In this document: positions 7,274 to 12,759 of the stretch, in pieces
How positions within the stretch are numbered: the stretch's first letter is position 1
How the letters are laid out: the number at the start of each line of letters is the position of its first letter
Origin: Candidatus Omnitrophota bacterium
GTDB lineage: Bacteria; Ratteibacteria; UBA8468; MWAK01
Assembly (NCBI GenBank): GCA_018829455.1
Contig: JAHJUB010000080.1
Location: 1 to 12,883 of the forward strand
Direction of reading: 5' to 3'
Length of the DNA stretch: 12,883 bases
The notes under the pieces: generated by a model
Database searches by the model: none
Told to the model about the DNA's origin: nothing
Seen by the model: the letters and a program-made list of their open reading frames with translations, nothing else
Program-made: the position numbers and the translations under genes

Positions 7274-7912
7274 TTAATACCAATCCTCGGGAAAATCCTC
7301 CAGAGAATCAATAATCAGGCCTGGTTTAACGGCTTCAATCTCTTCTCTGGTAGAAGAACCGGTAACCACAATTACGGTCTTGACGCCGGCGGCCGCGCCG
7401 GTCTCCGCATCAATATCCATATCGCCCACGTAAACCGCCTCTTCCCGGGAAACCTGAAAATAGTCCAGGAGCGCGATCAGAATATCCGGCGCCGGCTTCG
7501 GCTGGCTAACCTCTTCCCCGGTCAGGACCCGGTCAAAATAGACCTCAATCTCTAAAATTTTTATTAAAAGAGACGCGGTCTCGGCCGGCCGGTTTGACGC
7601 CACCGCCAGCAACTTTCCTTTCGCTTTCAGGTTCCGCAGGAGCGCAAGCGCGCCGGGCAGCAGAGAAATTTTACCGGATAGGTTGACCCGGTGGTGTTCC
7701 CGATAAATCTGCCGGGCCTCCGGCACCTCCCGGTCTGAAAAAAACTTTTTAAACAGGCCGTCGTTCCCCATTCCTACGGAACGAATAATCCTTTCTGGTT
7801 CCGCCTCCGGGTGGTTCATCCGGCGCAAGGTATAGTTCATACTCTCTACGATAGCCGGATAGGCGTTAATCAAAGTGCCGTCCAGGTCAAAAATGAATAG
7901 TTTTTTGGTCAT
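7274..7912 (-). CDS. HAD-superfamily hydrolase, phosphoglycolate phosphatase-like
   Basis: The 212-residue protein is a HAD-IA phosphatase with an alpha-helical cap. It shows motif I DLDGT (9-13, nucleophile Asp9 and Asp11), motif II VASNR (104-108, Ser106), motif III Lys139 in QPKPAPD, and motif IV GDMDID (163-168, Asp164/Asp168). The cap domain lies between motifs I and II. Likely reactions are dephosphorylation of phosphoglycolate or a small sugar phosphate, but substrate cannot be read from sequence. It ends 16 bases before the RecQ-fusion ATG on the same strand, so it may head that operon. Its GC-rich codon style resembles the PfkB/UroD genes more than the RecQ gene, and a decayed relative lies at 2850-3015. 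Confidence 0.92.
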   Translation of the reverse strand: MTKKLFIFDLDGTLINAYPAIVESMNYTLRRMNHPEAEPERIIRSVGMGNDGLFKKFFSDREVPEARQIYREHHRVNLSGKISLLPGALALLRNLKAKGKLLAVASNRPAETASLLIKILEIEVYFDRVLTGEEVSQPKPAPDILIALLDYFQVSREEAVYVGDMDIDAETGAAAGVKTVIVVTGSSTREEIEAVKPGLIIDSLEDFPEDWY

Positions 7913-7920
7913 TTTATGCT

Positions 7921-7950
7921 ATTTTACCTTAAAAATACCTTCTTTGACAA
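7921..7950 (-). promoter_or_regulatory. Likely promoter of the HAD-RecQ-DprA transcript
   Basis: On the minus strand TTGTCA (7950-7945) is followed after 18 bases by TAAAAT (7926-7921). It leads into the HAD gene with a leader of only a few bases before the ATG at 7912, consistent with the lack of a Shine-Dalgarno there. The assignment rests on consensus match and position only. Confidence 0.4.
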
Positions 7951-7966
7951 GAACTTTCCGCTCTTT

Positions 7967-7996
7967 TTGACAAAAACCGGTCTAAAATAGTATAAT
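7967..7996 (+). promoter_or_regulatory. Promoter of tRNA-Tyr
   Basis: TTGACA (7967-7972) and TATAAT (7991-7996) are both perfect consensus hexamers, 18 bases apart. Initiation would fall around 8003, only a few bases before the mature tRNA 5' end at 8007. A second TTGACA at 7944-7949 sits 23 bases upstream in a short direct repeat (TTTGACAA-x-AAC). Confidence 0.8.
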
Positions 7997-8006
7997 TTTG
8001 AAAATT

Positions 8007-8091
8007 GGGTAGGTGGCGGAGCGGCCAATCGCACCAGACTGTAAATCTGGCGACCGGAAGGTCTTCGGAGGTTCAAATCCTCCCCTGCCCA
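8007..8091 (+). tRNA. tRNA-Tyr (anticodon GTA)
   Basis: The 85-base class II tRNA folds cleanly. The acceptor GGGTAGG pairs with CCTGCCC (8084-8090, one G-U), followed by discriminator A8091. The anticodon stem CCAGA/TCTGG encloses CT-GTA-AA with the anticodon at 8041-8043. A long variable arm GACC-GGAA-GGTC (8052-8063) is typical of bacterial tRNA-Tyr. The T arm GGAGG-TTCAAAT-CCTCC spans 8067-8083. CCA is not encoded. Its 3' part serves as the template for the repeats that follow, as at integration sites of genomic islands. Confidence 0.96.
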
Positions 8092-8124
8092 CAAATAAGA
8101 TTACTTGAAGGGGAGGATTTGAAC
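8071..8124. repeat. 15-bp inverted repeat of the tRNA T arm/3' end
   Basis: GTTCAAATCCTCCCC inside the tRNA (8071-8085) is exactly mirrored as GGGGAGGATTTGAAC at 8110-8124, with 24 bases between. An extended transcript could form this hairpin and compete with the T arm. There is no T-tract, so it is not an ordinary terminator. The inverted copy also forms the left arm of the palindromic element that ends at 8226. Confidence 0.85.
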
Positions 8125-8226
8125 GGAGCGAAGTCAGGGATTGCGACTGATTAAGGAGCAATACCAGCGGGGGGCCGAGTCGAACGTATTGAAGTGAGAC
8201 CGCCAAATCCGTCCTCCCCTGCCCAC
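8110..8226. repeat. tRNA-derived palindromic element, left copy
   Basis: The element starts with the inverted tRNA end (GGGGAGGATTTGAAC) and finishes with a direct copy of it (CAAAT-CCGT-CCTCCCCTGCCCAC, 8204-8226). The 14 bases CCTCCCCTGCCCAC are identical to tRNA 8079-8092. Its ends pair with each other (GGGGAGG with CCTCCCC; ATTTG with CAAAT). Inside is a stem GGGATTGC (8137-8144) / GCAATACC (8158-8165) with one mismatch. A second copy lies at 12511-12645. It holds no credible coding frame. It could be a small non-autonomous mobile palindrome or a structured RNA, and the duplicated tRNA end marks a likely insertion or attachment point. Confidence 0.75.
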
Positions 8227-8250
8227 TTCGTTCTTCGCGACCCTGAAAGG

Positions 8251-8280
8251 ACCCTTTCCAGAGCTTTGGAAAGGGGACCC
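8251..8280. repeat. 30-bp palindromic insertion in the left leader
   Basis: Absent from the right copy, where GAAAGG runs on directly into GTCGC. The insertion contains its own stem CCCTTTCCA (8252-8260) / TGGAAAGGG (8267-8275) with a 6-base loop, and it interrupts the right arm of the GCGACCCT/AGGGTCGC hairpin. Confidence 0.65.
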
Positions 8281-8351
8281 GTGCACTACGTTTTAATGTT
8301 TGGGATTTTGTAGGGGAGGGGCTTTGTCCCCTCCCGCAGTAGGACAGGCGT

Positions 8352-8386
8352 CAGCCTACGCCAAAAACTGGCTACGGCGGACAAGT
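8352..8386. repeat. 35-bp insertion in the loop of the third leader hairpin
   Basis: The right copy reads GACAGGCG-TCT-CGCCTGTC (12733-12751). In the left copy 35 additional bases, beginning CAGCCTACGCC and ending GGCGGACAAGT, sit inside that loop while both arms remain intact. The insertion carries short complementary ends of its own (AGCC/GGCT). Confidence 0.65.
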
Positions 8387-8404
8387 CTCGCCTGTCAAAA
8401 AGCT

Positions 8405-10006
8405 ATGAACAACACTGCAGAATTAGATTTTATGGATATAAAACAAGCAAGTGAATGGGCCAGCCGCTATTTAAACAAAAACGTAACTGCCTCAAATATT
8501 ACATATTTAATTCAGTATGGAAAAATTAAAAAAATTGGTAATGATGGAACAATTTTGGTTGACAAAAAAGACCTGATTAATTATTACAAATCTTTTAATG
8601 GCAACAGAGAGATTAATTGGAAAAATCAATTAGGGCATGATGTAAATTGGACGTTATCTTTTGATAATGTTAAAGAAGCCGAAACAACCAAACACGTCCA
8701 TCGTTTACATCCGTACAAAGGTAAGTTTATCCCACAGTTGGTTGAATACTTTTTAGATGGTCATAAAGATAATTTTAAAAAAGAAATTTATTTCAAAAAA
8801 GGCGACGTTGTGTTAGATCCGTTTTGTGGAAGTGGAACGACATTAGTTCAAGCAAGCGAATTGGGAATGCACGCGATCGGAATTGATATATCAGTTTTTA
8901 ACTCACTGATTAGTAATATTAAAATTGGTAAATATGATTGCGTTGAAATAGACAACGAATTAAAAAACATTACCCGTAAATTAAAATCCTTTATCGCTGA
9001 TTCCGAAACAGTTAGGTTTGAAAATGCGCTACTGCATGAACTTGCTAAATTCAATAATACGTTTTTCCCCGCCCCGGAATTTAGACGTAAAATAAATAGT
9101 GGGGAAATTAATGAATATAAATACGGCCGAGAAAAGGAAGGGGAGTTTTTATCTATCTTTCTCAAACTCGCAGGGGATTATAAAATAAAAATTAAACAGG
9201 AAAAATCGGATAATTTTTTGGATAAGTGGTATTTACAGCACGTACGAAACGAAATTGACTTTGCGGCGGAGATAGTCAGACAAATTAAAAATCAAGAAAT
9301 TAAAAAACTTATTACTGTTGTTCTTAGCCGAACCGTCCGAACATGCCGCGCCACTACTCATTCTGATTTGGCTACTTTAAAAGAGCCGGTTACGCAGACT
9401 TATTATTGTTCAAAACACGGCAAGATTTGCAAGCCATTGTTTTCAATATTAAGTTGGTGGGAAAGATATAGCCTAGATACAATCCAACGATTAGAGATTT
9501 TTAATAAGTTAAGAACGGATACTTATCAAATTTGTCTACCCGGCGATGCTCAGACAATAAATATCTTCGATGAAATCTGTGGGGCAAATCCTGAATTCGC
9601 TAAGATATTAAGAAAACAGAAGATTCAAGGTATATTTTCAAGTCCGCCTTATGTTGGTTTGATTGATTACCATGAACAACACGCGTATGCTTATGATTTG
9701 TTTGGTTTTAAACGGAGCGATGACCTGGAAATAGGCCCGCTCTCCAAAGGACAAAGCGCAGAAGCGCGAGCGTCTTATGTTGCTGGAATTTCTAAAGTTT
9801 TATTCAATTGCAGAAAGTTTTTAACCGATAATTTTAATGCCTTTCTTGTTGCAAATGACAAATATAATTTGTATCCTGCAATTGCCGAGCAAGCCGGAAT
9901 GAAAATTATAAATCAATTCAAACGACCAGTATTAAACAGAACCGAACGGGATAAATCGCCCTATTCGGAAATAATTTTTCACCTAAAGGATAATTTATGC
10001 CATTGA
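8405..10006 (+). CDS. DNA methyltransferase with N-terminal HTH domain (probable N4-cytosine type)
   Basis: The 533-residue protein (ATG 8405) would transfer a methyl group from S-adenosylmethionine to an exocyclic amino group in DNA. Residues 10-63 look like a small helix-turn-helix/winged domain (MDIKQASEWASRY onward, ending KKDLINYYKSF). HPYKGKFIPQLVEYF (102-116) is the segment typically ahead of motif I in this family. Motif I is DPFCGSGTT (138-146), and the catalytic motif IV is SSPPY (412-416). SPPY favours N4-cytosine, though N6-adenine is not excluded. The 265 residues between them presumably hold target recognition. The frame stays open back to 8300, but that part is leader repeat. 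The right-hand copy conserves the start from 8405 on. It overlaps the endonuclease gene by 10 bases, forming a type II restriction-modification pair. It is strongly AT-rich compared with the left half of the window. Confidence 0.9.
   Translation: MNNTAELDFMDIKQASEWASRYLNKNVTASNITYLIQYGKIKKIGNDGTILVDKKDLINYYKSFNGNREINWKNQLGHDVNWTLSFDNVKEAETTKHVHRLHPYKGKFIPQLVEYFLDGHKDNFKKEIYFKKGDVVLDPFCGSGTTLVQASELGMHAIGIDISVFNSLISNIKIGKYDCVEIDNELKNITRKLKSFIADSETVRFENALLHELAKFNNTFFPAPEFRRKINSGEINEYKYGREKEGEFLSIFLKLAGDYKIKIKQEKSDNFLDKWYLQHVRNEIDFAAEIVRQIKNQEIKKLITVVLSRTVRTCRATTHSDLATLKEPVTQTYYCSKHGKICKPLFSILSWWERYSLDTIQRLEIFNKLRTDTYQICLPGDAQTINIFDEICGANPEFAKILRKQKIQGIFSSPPYVGLIDYHEQHAYAYDLFGFKRSDDLEIGPLSKGQSAEARASYVAGISKVLFNCRKFLTDNFNAFLVANDKYNLYPAIAEQAGMKIINQFKRPVLNRTERDKSPYSEIIFHLKDNLCH
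9985..9990 (+). promoter_or_regulatory. Ribosome binding site of the endonuclease gene
   Basis: AAAGGA lies 6 bases before the ATG at 9997, inside the last codons of the methyltransferase gene. It fixes the start that overlaps the upstream stop codon by 10 bases and would allow coupled translation. Confidence 0.55.
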
Positions 10007-10806
10007 CACAGGACCAGCAAAATAGAATCGGCGAAGTCGTAAAAGATATATTGTTAAGAAGAATCGATAATTTCCCGGAAACGGGCGCGCAAATTCGTAA
10101 CGCCCCATTTCACCGCGCATTTCTAGAGTGTTTCAGGGAGCGTCTTGAGCCATTAAATATAGAAATACCTTATTTAATAGCCATAGCGAGCTGGCTACAC
10201 GGATTAAACACTTCCTTAGGAACCGGGTTTGAGAATATTTCTCATATATTATCGGGTGGTTATAAGCGTAAATTCACCGGGGTATATACATTAAAAGTCA
10301 AGGAAACGCAAAAATCGCAAGTAGAAAATATAATACTTGATTTAAAATCAGGCGCACACTTGCCCGATTTGAACAGAGAAAACGGTTTAATTTTTAATTA
10401 TCCAGACACCGACCAAGAAATTAACTCCCTGCCGTTTACGGTTGACACTTACATTGAAAGAGAAAATGAAATCGTTGCCATAGAATTAAAATCCGTGAGA
10501 CCAAATTCCGGAGAAGGACGAGGCGAAAAACAAAAAATATTATACGGCAGAGCCGCACTTAAATTGCAGAATCCAGATAAAGATGTCAGGTTTTTTATTG
10601 GCTTTCCCTTTGACCCGACATCAGAGGAGCCAACAGGTTATGACAAAGAACGATTTTTTGATTACTTAATCGAGTTTAAGAAATTTTTTGCTCCTGAAGA
10701 AGTATTAATTGCTGGTGAATTATGGGATTTTCTTAGCGGTAACCAAGGAACGATGAGCGATATATTAGATGTAATAACAGAAACAGCGTCACAGGTAAGA
10801 AGTTGA
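9997..10806 (+). CDS. Type II restriction endonuclease, TdeIII-like
   Basis: The 269-residue protein has a PD-(D/E)xK nuclease core. Asp150 (FTVDTY) and Glu163-x-Lys165 (AIELKS) form the metal site, followed by RPNSGEGRGEKQKIL (168-182). That arrangement I associate with the TdeIII family of type II enzymes, from memory and not by search. It would cut unmethylated DNA at the site protected by the upstream methyltransferase. TdeIII itself recognises GGNCC as I recall, but the target here cannot be inferred. It shares the methyltransferase's transcript (10-base overlap) and AT-rich composition, and ends 58 bases before the OLD-family gene. All catalytic residues appear intact, so the system is probably active. 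Confidence 0.82.
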   Translation: MPLTQDQQNRIGEVVKDILLRRIDNFPETGAQIRNAPFHRAFLECFRERLEPLNIEIPYLIAIASWLHGLNTSLGTGFENISHILSGGYKRKFTGVYTLKVKETQKSQVENIILDLKSGAHLPDLNRENGLIFNYPDTDQEINSLPFTVDTYIERENEIVAIELKSVRPNSGEGRGEKQKILYGRAALKLQNPDKDVRFFIGFPFDPTSEEPTGYDKERFFDYLIEFKKFFAPEEVLIAGELWDFLSGNQGTMSDILDVITETASQVRS

Positions 10807-10829
10807 CAAAGAAAAAAGTTGGATGTGAT
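10803..10829 (+). promoter_or_regulatory. Possible weak promoter for the OLD-family gene
   Basis: A perfect TTGACA at 10803-10808 overlaps the endonuclease stop codon. The best following hexamer, TGTGAT at 10824-10829, is a poor -10 at 15-base spacing. The OLD gene could therefore have separate expression, or simply be read through from the restriction-modification genes. Confidence 0.2.
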
Positions 10830-10864
10830 CGGTCTCAGATAGCTCTTGGTTATTAAACAATATT

Positions 10865-12478
10865 ATGCGAATCTCAAAAATTATAATTGAAAATTTTCGC
10901 TCAATCAAAAAAGTAGAGATAACAGCTGATAATTTCAATATATTTGTTGGCCAAAATAACCATGGCAAAACCAATTTGTTTGAGGCGATAGATTGGTTTT
11001 TCAATGGAACTAAAAAGGGGGAAAGCGTCGAGGAGATAAGATTTGGGCGGTCCGGCGATACAGAAATATTTGTAGAAATAGAATTCACTGGAGCCCAAAA
11101 TGGAGCAAATCGAATGAAAAATGAGGGCAATAAAACAAAAATGCTCAACGCCCTCAATGGAAGTGACACGATTGTAGCAAAACGCAATAGTAACGATCCA
11201 AAAAAACGCGCTGTTGCAATCAACGGAAGTTGGTTAGATAAAGTACCAACTGGTTTCGATAATGCTTTCAACGATTTTCTTCCTAGGTTTGAATATGTGG
11301 ATACAAAAAAATATTTTGAGGATGTAGCAAAATTTACCAAAACCTCGCCAGTCGGTGTTATGCTTTCCGGTGTTTTAACTACCATTCTTGAAAAGAGCGA
11401 ACAATATCAAAAATTTCGTCAGCAATTTGAGGAGATTTTTAGTGGCGAAACTTCCGATATAAAAATTGAGTTGGATAATTTGAGCGGGAAGGTCAAGATA
11501 TATCTTGAAAAACAATTTCCAGATTGCACAAAAGTTGCATTTGAAGTTGCACCACCGATTTTTGATGATTTGCTAAAAAATTTTGATACAACAATTGATG
11601 ATGGGATAGAAACAAGAGCAACAGAAAAGGGCGATGGTATGCAGCGAGCATTAATGCTCGCAATTCTTCAGGCATATGCAGATTTTCGTAAAGAAAATGA
11701 AGATGTTGGCAAATCCTTCATGTTTTTTATAGATGAGGCGGAATTGCATTTACACCCAACAGCACAGAGAAAACTAAAAAATGTTCTGCTTGAACTTTCA
11801 AGAGAAGACGATCAAGTTTTTATTAATACGCACTCATCTGTTCTTGTAGCTGACGAACACGATCATCAAAAAATTTTTCGGGTTGAGAAAATTGAAAAAG
11901 TTACAAACGTTTCCCCAATTCAAGAGAACGAAAAGCCATATATTGTCTATGAATTGCTTGGCGGAAGCCCTGCGGATCTTTTGTTGCCCAAAAACTTTTT
12001 AATTGTTGAAGGAAAGAGTGAATTAGAGCTTTTGACGCGCATTATCAATCGTTTTTATATCAGCAAACCGACTATCCAAATCATCCAAGCTAATGGCGAC
12101 TTAAAACAAGCCGAACGATCAATTAATGCAATTGAGCAACTATTCAAGCCATTAGAAAAAAGTCTGTATAAAGACAAAACCGTAATTATTTTTGACCAGC
12201 CAAACAAACCTATGGCGCTAACTCAATTTTTGACAAATCACCCTGACCTCAGAACCCACAATCAGACTTTTGAGTTAACGGTTGGTAATATTGAAGAATA
12301 TTATCCAAATCACAATGGTTGGAGAAAAACATCAGCAGAGGTTGATACTATGCGCGGACATCACAAGGTTTCGTTAGCACAGCAGGTTGGAGATGTGATA
12401 ACACAACAACAGTTTGAGCAAAACATGGGAATTGTTTTCAACGCTTTGCAAAAGTGCTGGGAACTGGCGTACAATTAA
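10865..12478 (+). CDS. OLD-family endonuclease: ABC-type ATPase plus Toprim domain
   Basis: The 537-residue protein begins with an SMC/RecF-like ATPase: N-terminal ISKIIIENFRSI, Walker A GQNNHGKT (29-36), signature KGDGMQRALML (255-265), Walker B FMFFIDEAE (285-293) and H-loop NTHSS (321-325). The C-terminal Toprim-like domain has FLIVEGKSELELL (378-390, Glu382), IIFDQPNKP (441-449) and the OLD-typical VGNIEEYYP (473-481). The family (P2 Old, Gabija GajA, retron and PARIS relatives) includes DNA-cleaving antiphage effectors. The usual DxD of Toprim reads DQP, so its second acidic residue is missing and nuclease activity is uncertain. It starts 58 bases after the restriction endonuclease, on the same strand and in the same AT-rich style. 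No Shine-Dalgarno precedes the ATG. It could be a stand-alone class 1 OLD or an accessory of the restriction system. Confidence 0.88.
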   Translation: MRISKIIIENFRSIKKVEITADNFNIFVGQNNHGKTNLFEAIDWFFNGTKKGESVEEIRFGRSGDTEIFVEIEFTGAQNGANRMKNEGNKTKMLNALNGSDTIVAKRNSNDPKKRAVAINGSWLDKVPTGFDNAFNDFLPRFEYVDTKKYFEDVAKFTKTSPVGVMLSGVLTTILEKSEQYQKFRQQFEEIFSGETSDIKIELDNLSGKVKIYLEKQFPDCTKVAFEVAPPIFDDLLKNFDTTIDDGIETRATEKGDGMQRALMLAILQAYADFRKENEDVGKSFMFFIDEAELHLHPTAQRKLKNVLLELSREDDQVFINTHSSVLVADEHDHQKIFRVEKIEKVTNVSPIQENEKPYIVYELLGGSPADLLLPKNFLIVEGKSELELLTRIINRFYISKPTIQIIQANGDLKQAERSINAIEQLFKPLEKSLYKDKTVIIFDQPNKPMALTQFLTNHPDLRTHNQTFELTVGNIEEYYPNHNGWRKTSAEVDTMRGHHKVSLAQQVGDVITQQQFEQNMGIVFNALQKCWELAYN

Positions 12479-12510
12479 TTTTGTATGCCCGCCGAAAAAA
12501 TTGCCAGTCG

Positions 12511-12645
12511 AAACGAGGATTTGGCGAAAGCAGGAAATCGAGGGGAGCGAAGTCAGGCAACGCGATGAATAAGAGCGTTGCCAGCGGGTGGCCGAGTTGA
12601 GGCGCAGTGAAGCCGAAACCGCCAAATCCGTTTTCCCCGGCCCAC
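12511..12645. repeat. tRNA-derived palindromic element, right copy
   Basis: A diverged copy of the element at 8110-8226. The ends pair as GGATTTGGCG (12517-12526) with CGCCAAATCC (12620-12629), ten perfect pairs extended by AAAC/GTTT around a small bulge. The inner stem is GGCAACGC (12556-12563) / GCGTTGCC (12575-12582), perfect. The end reads CAAATCC-GTTTTCCCC-GGCCCAC, a mutated version of the tRNA-Tyr 3' end. Shared blocks include GGAGCGAAGTCAGG, CCAGCGG and GGCCGAGT. The 32 bases before it (12479-12510) hold nothing I can identify. Confidence 0.75.
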
Positions 12646-12759
12646 TTCGTTCTTCGCGACCCTGAAAGGGTCGCACTACGTTTTAATGTTTGGGATTTTG
12701 TAGGGGAGGGGCTCTGTCCCCTCCCGCAGTAGGACAGGCGTCTCGCCTGTCAAAAAACT
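12646..12759. repeat. Hairpin-rich cassette leader, right (uninterrupted) copy
   Basis: Three consecutive perfect 8-bp hairpins: GCGACCCT-GAA-AGGGTCGC (12656-12674), GGGAGGGG-CTCTGT-CCCCTCCC (12704-12725) and GACAGGCG-TCT-CGCCTGTC (12733-12751). The last is followed by six A, so none is a conventional terminator on either strand. They end 9 bases before the ATG of the next gene. The matching left copy (8227-8404) leads into the methyltransferase in the same way. Confidence 0.85.

Larger units (their letters stand above)
8227..8404. repeat. Hairpin-rich leader of the methyltransferase cassette, left copy
   Basis: This stretch is near-identical to 12646-12759 apart from two extra insertions and scattered single differences. 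It contains three GC-rich palindromes. The first (GCGACCCT arm at 8237-8244) is split by an insertion. The second is GGGAGGGG/CCCCTCCC at about 8314-8335. The third has GACAGGCG at 8343-8350 and CGCCTGTC at 8389-8396, also split. An AT-rich spacer (ACTACGTTTTAATGTTTGGG) separates the first two. It leads straight to the methyltransferase ATG at 8405 with no visible Shine-Dalgarno. Confidence 0.8.

Noticed and set aside
7258..7311. 18-codon N-terminal extension of the RecQ-fusion protein
   Set aside because: It would overlap the end of the HAD gene, and RecQ family similarity begins at MDISSALHNHFGF.
6727..7314. 195-codon plus-strand frame opposite the RecQ helicase domain
   Set aside because: It is antisense to strongly conserved helicase motifs and resembles nothing. 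It is a shadow of the coding strand.
8071..8124. T-arm inverted repeat as a tRNA transcription terminator
   Set aside because: No T-tract follows 8124, and the right arm belongs to the repeated element.
8300..8404. 35-codon N-terminal extension of the methyltransferase frame
   Set aside because: It reads through the palindromic leader, is interrupted by a 35-bp insertion absent from the other copy, and is not needed because ATG 8405 is conserved in both copies.
12485..12568. Plus-strand frame of 27 codons after the OLD gene (MPAEKIASRNEDL...)
   Set aside because: It runs into the palindromic element, has no ribosome site and ends at a stop within the element. It is probably chance.
12656..12757. 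Three GC-rich hairpins as Rho-independent terminators
   Set aside because: None is followed by a T-run on the plus strand. The last is followed by A, and none has a suitable T-run on the minus strand side either.
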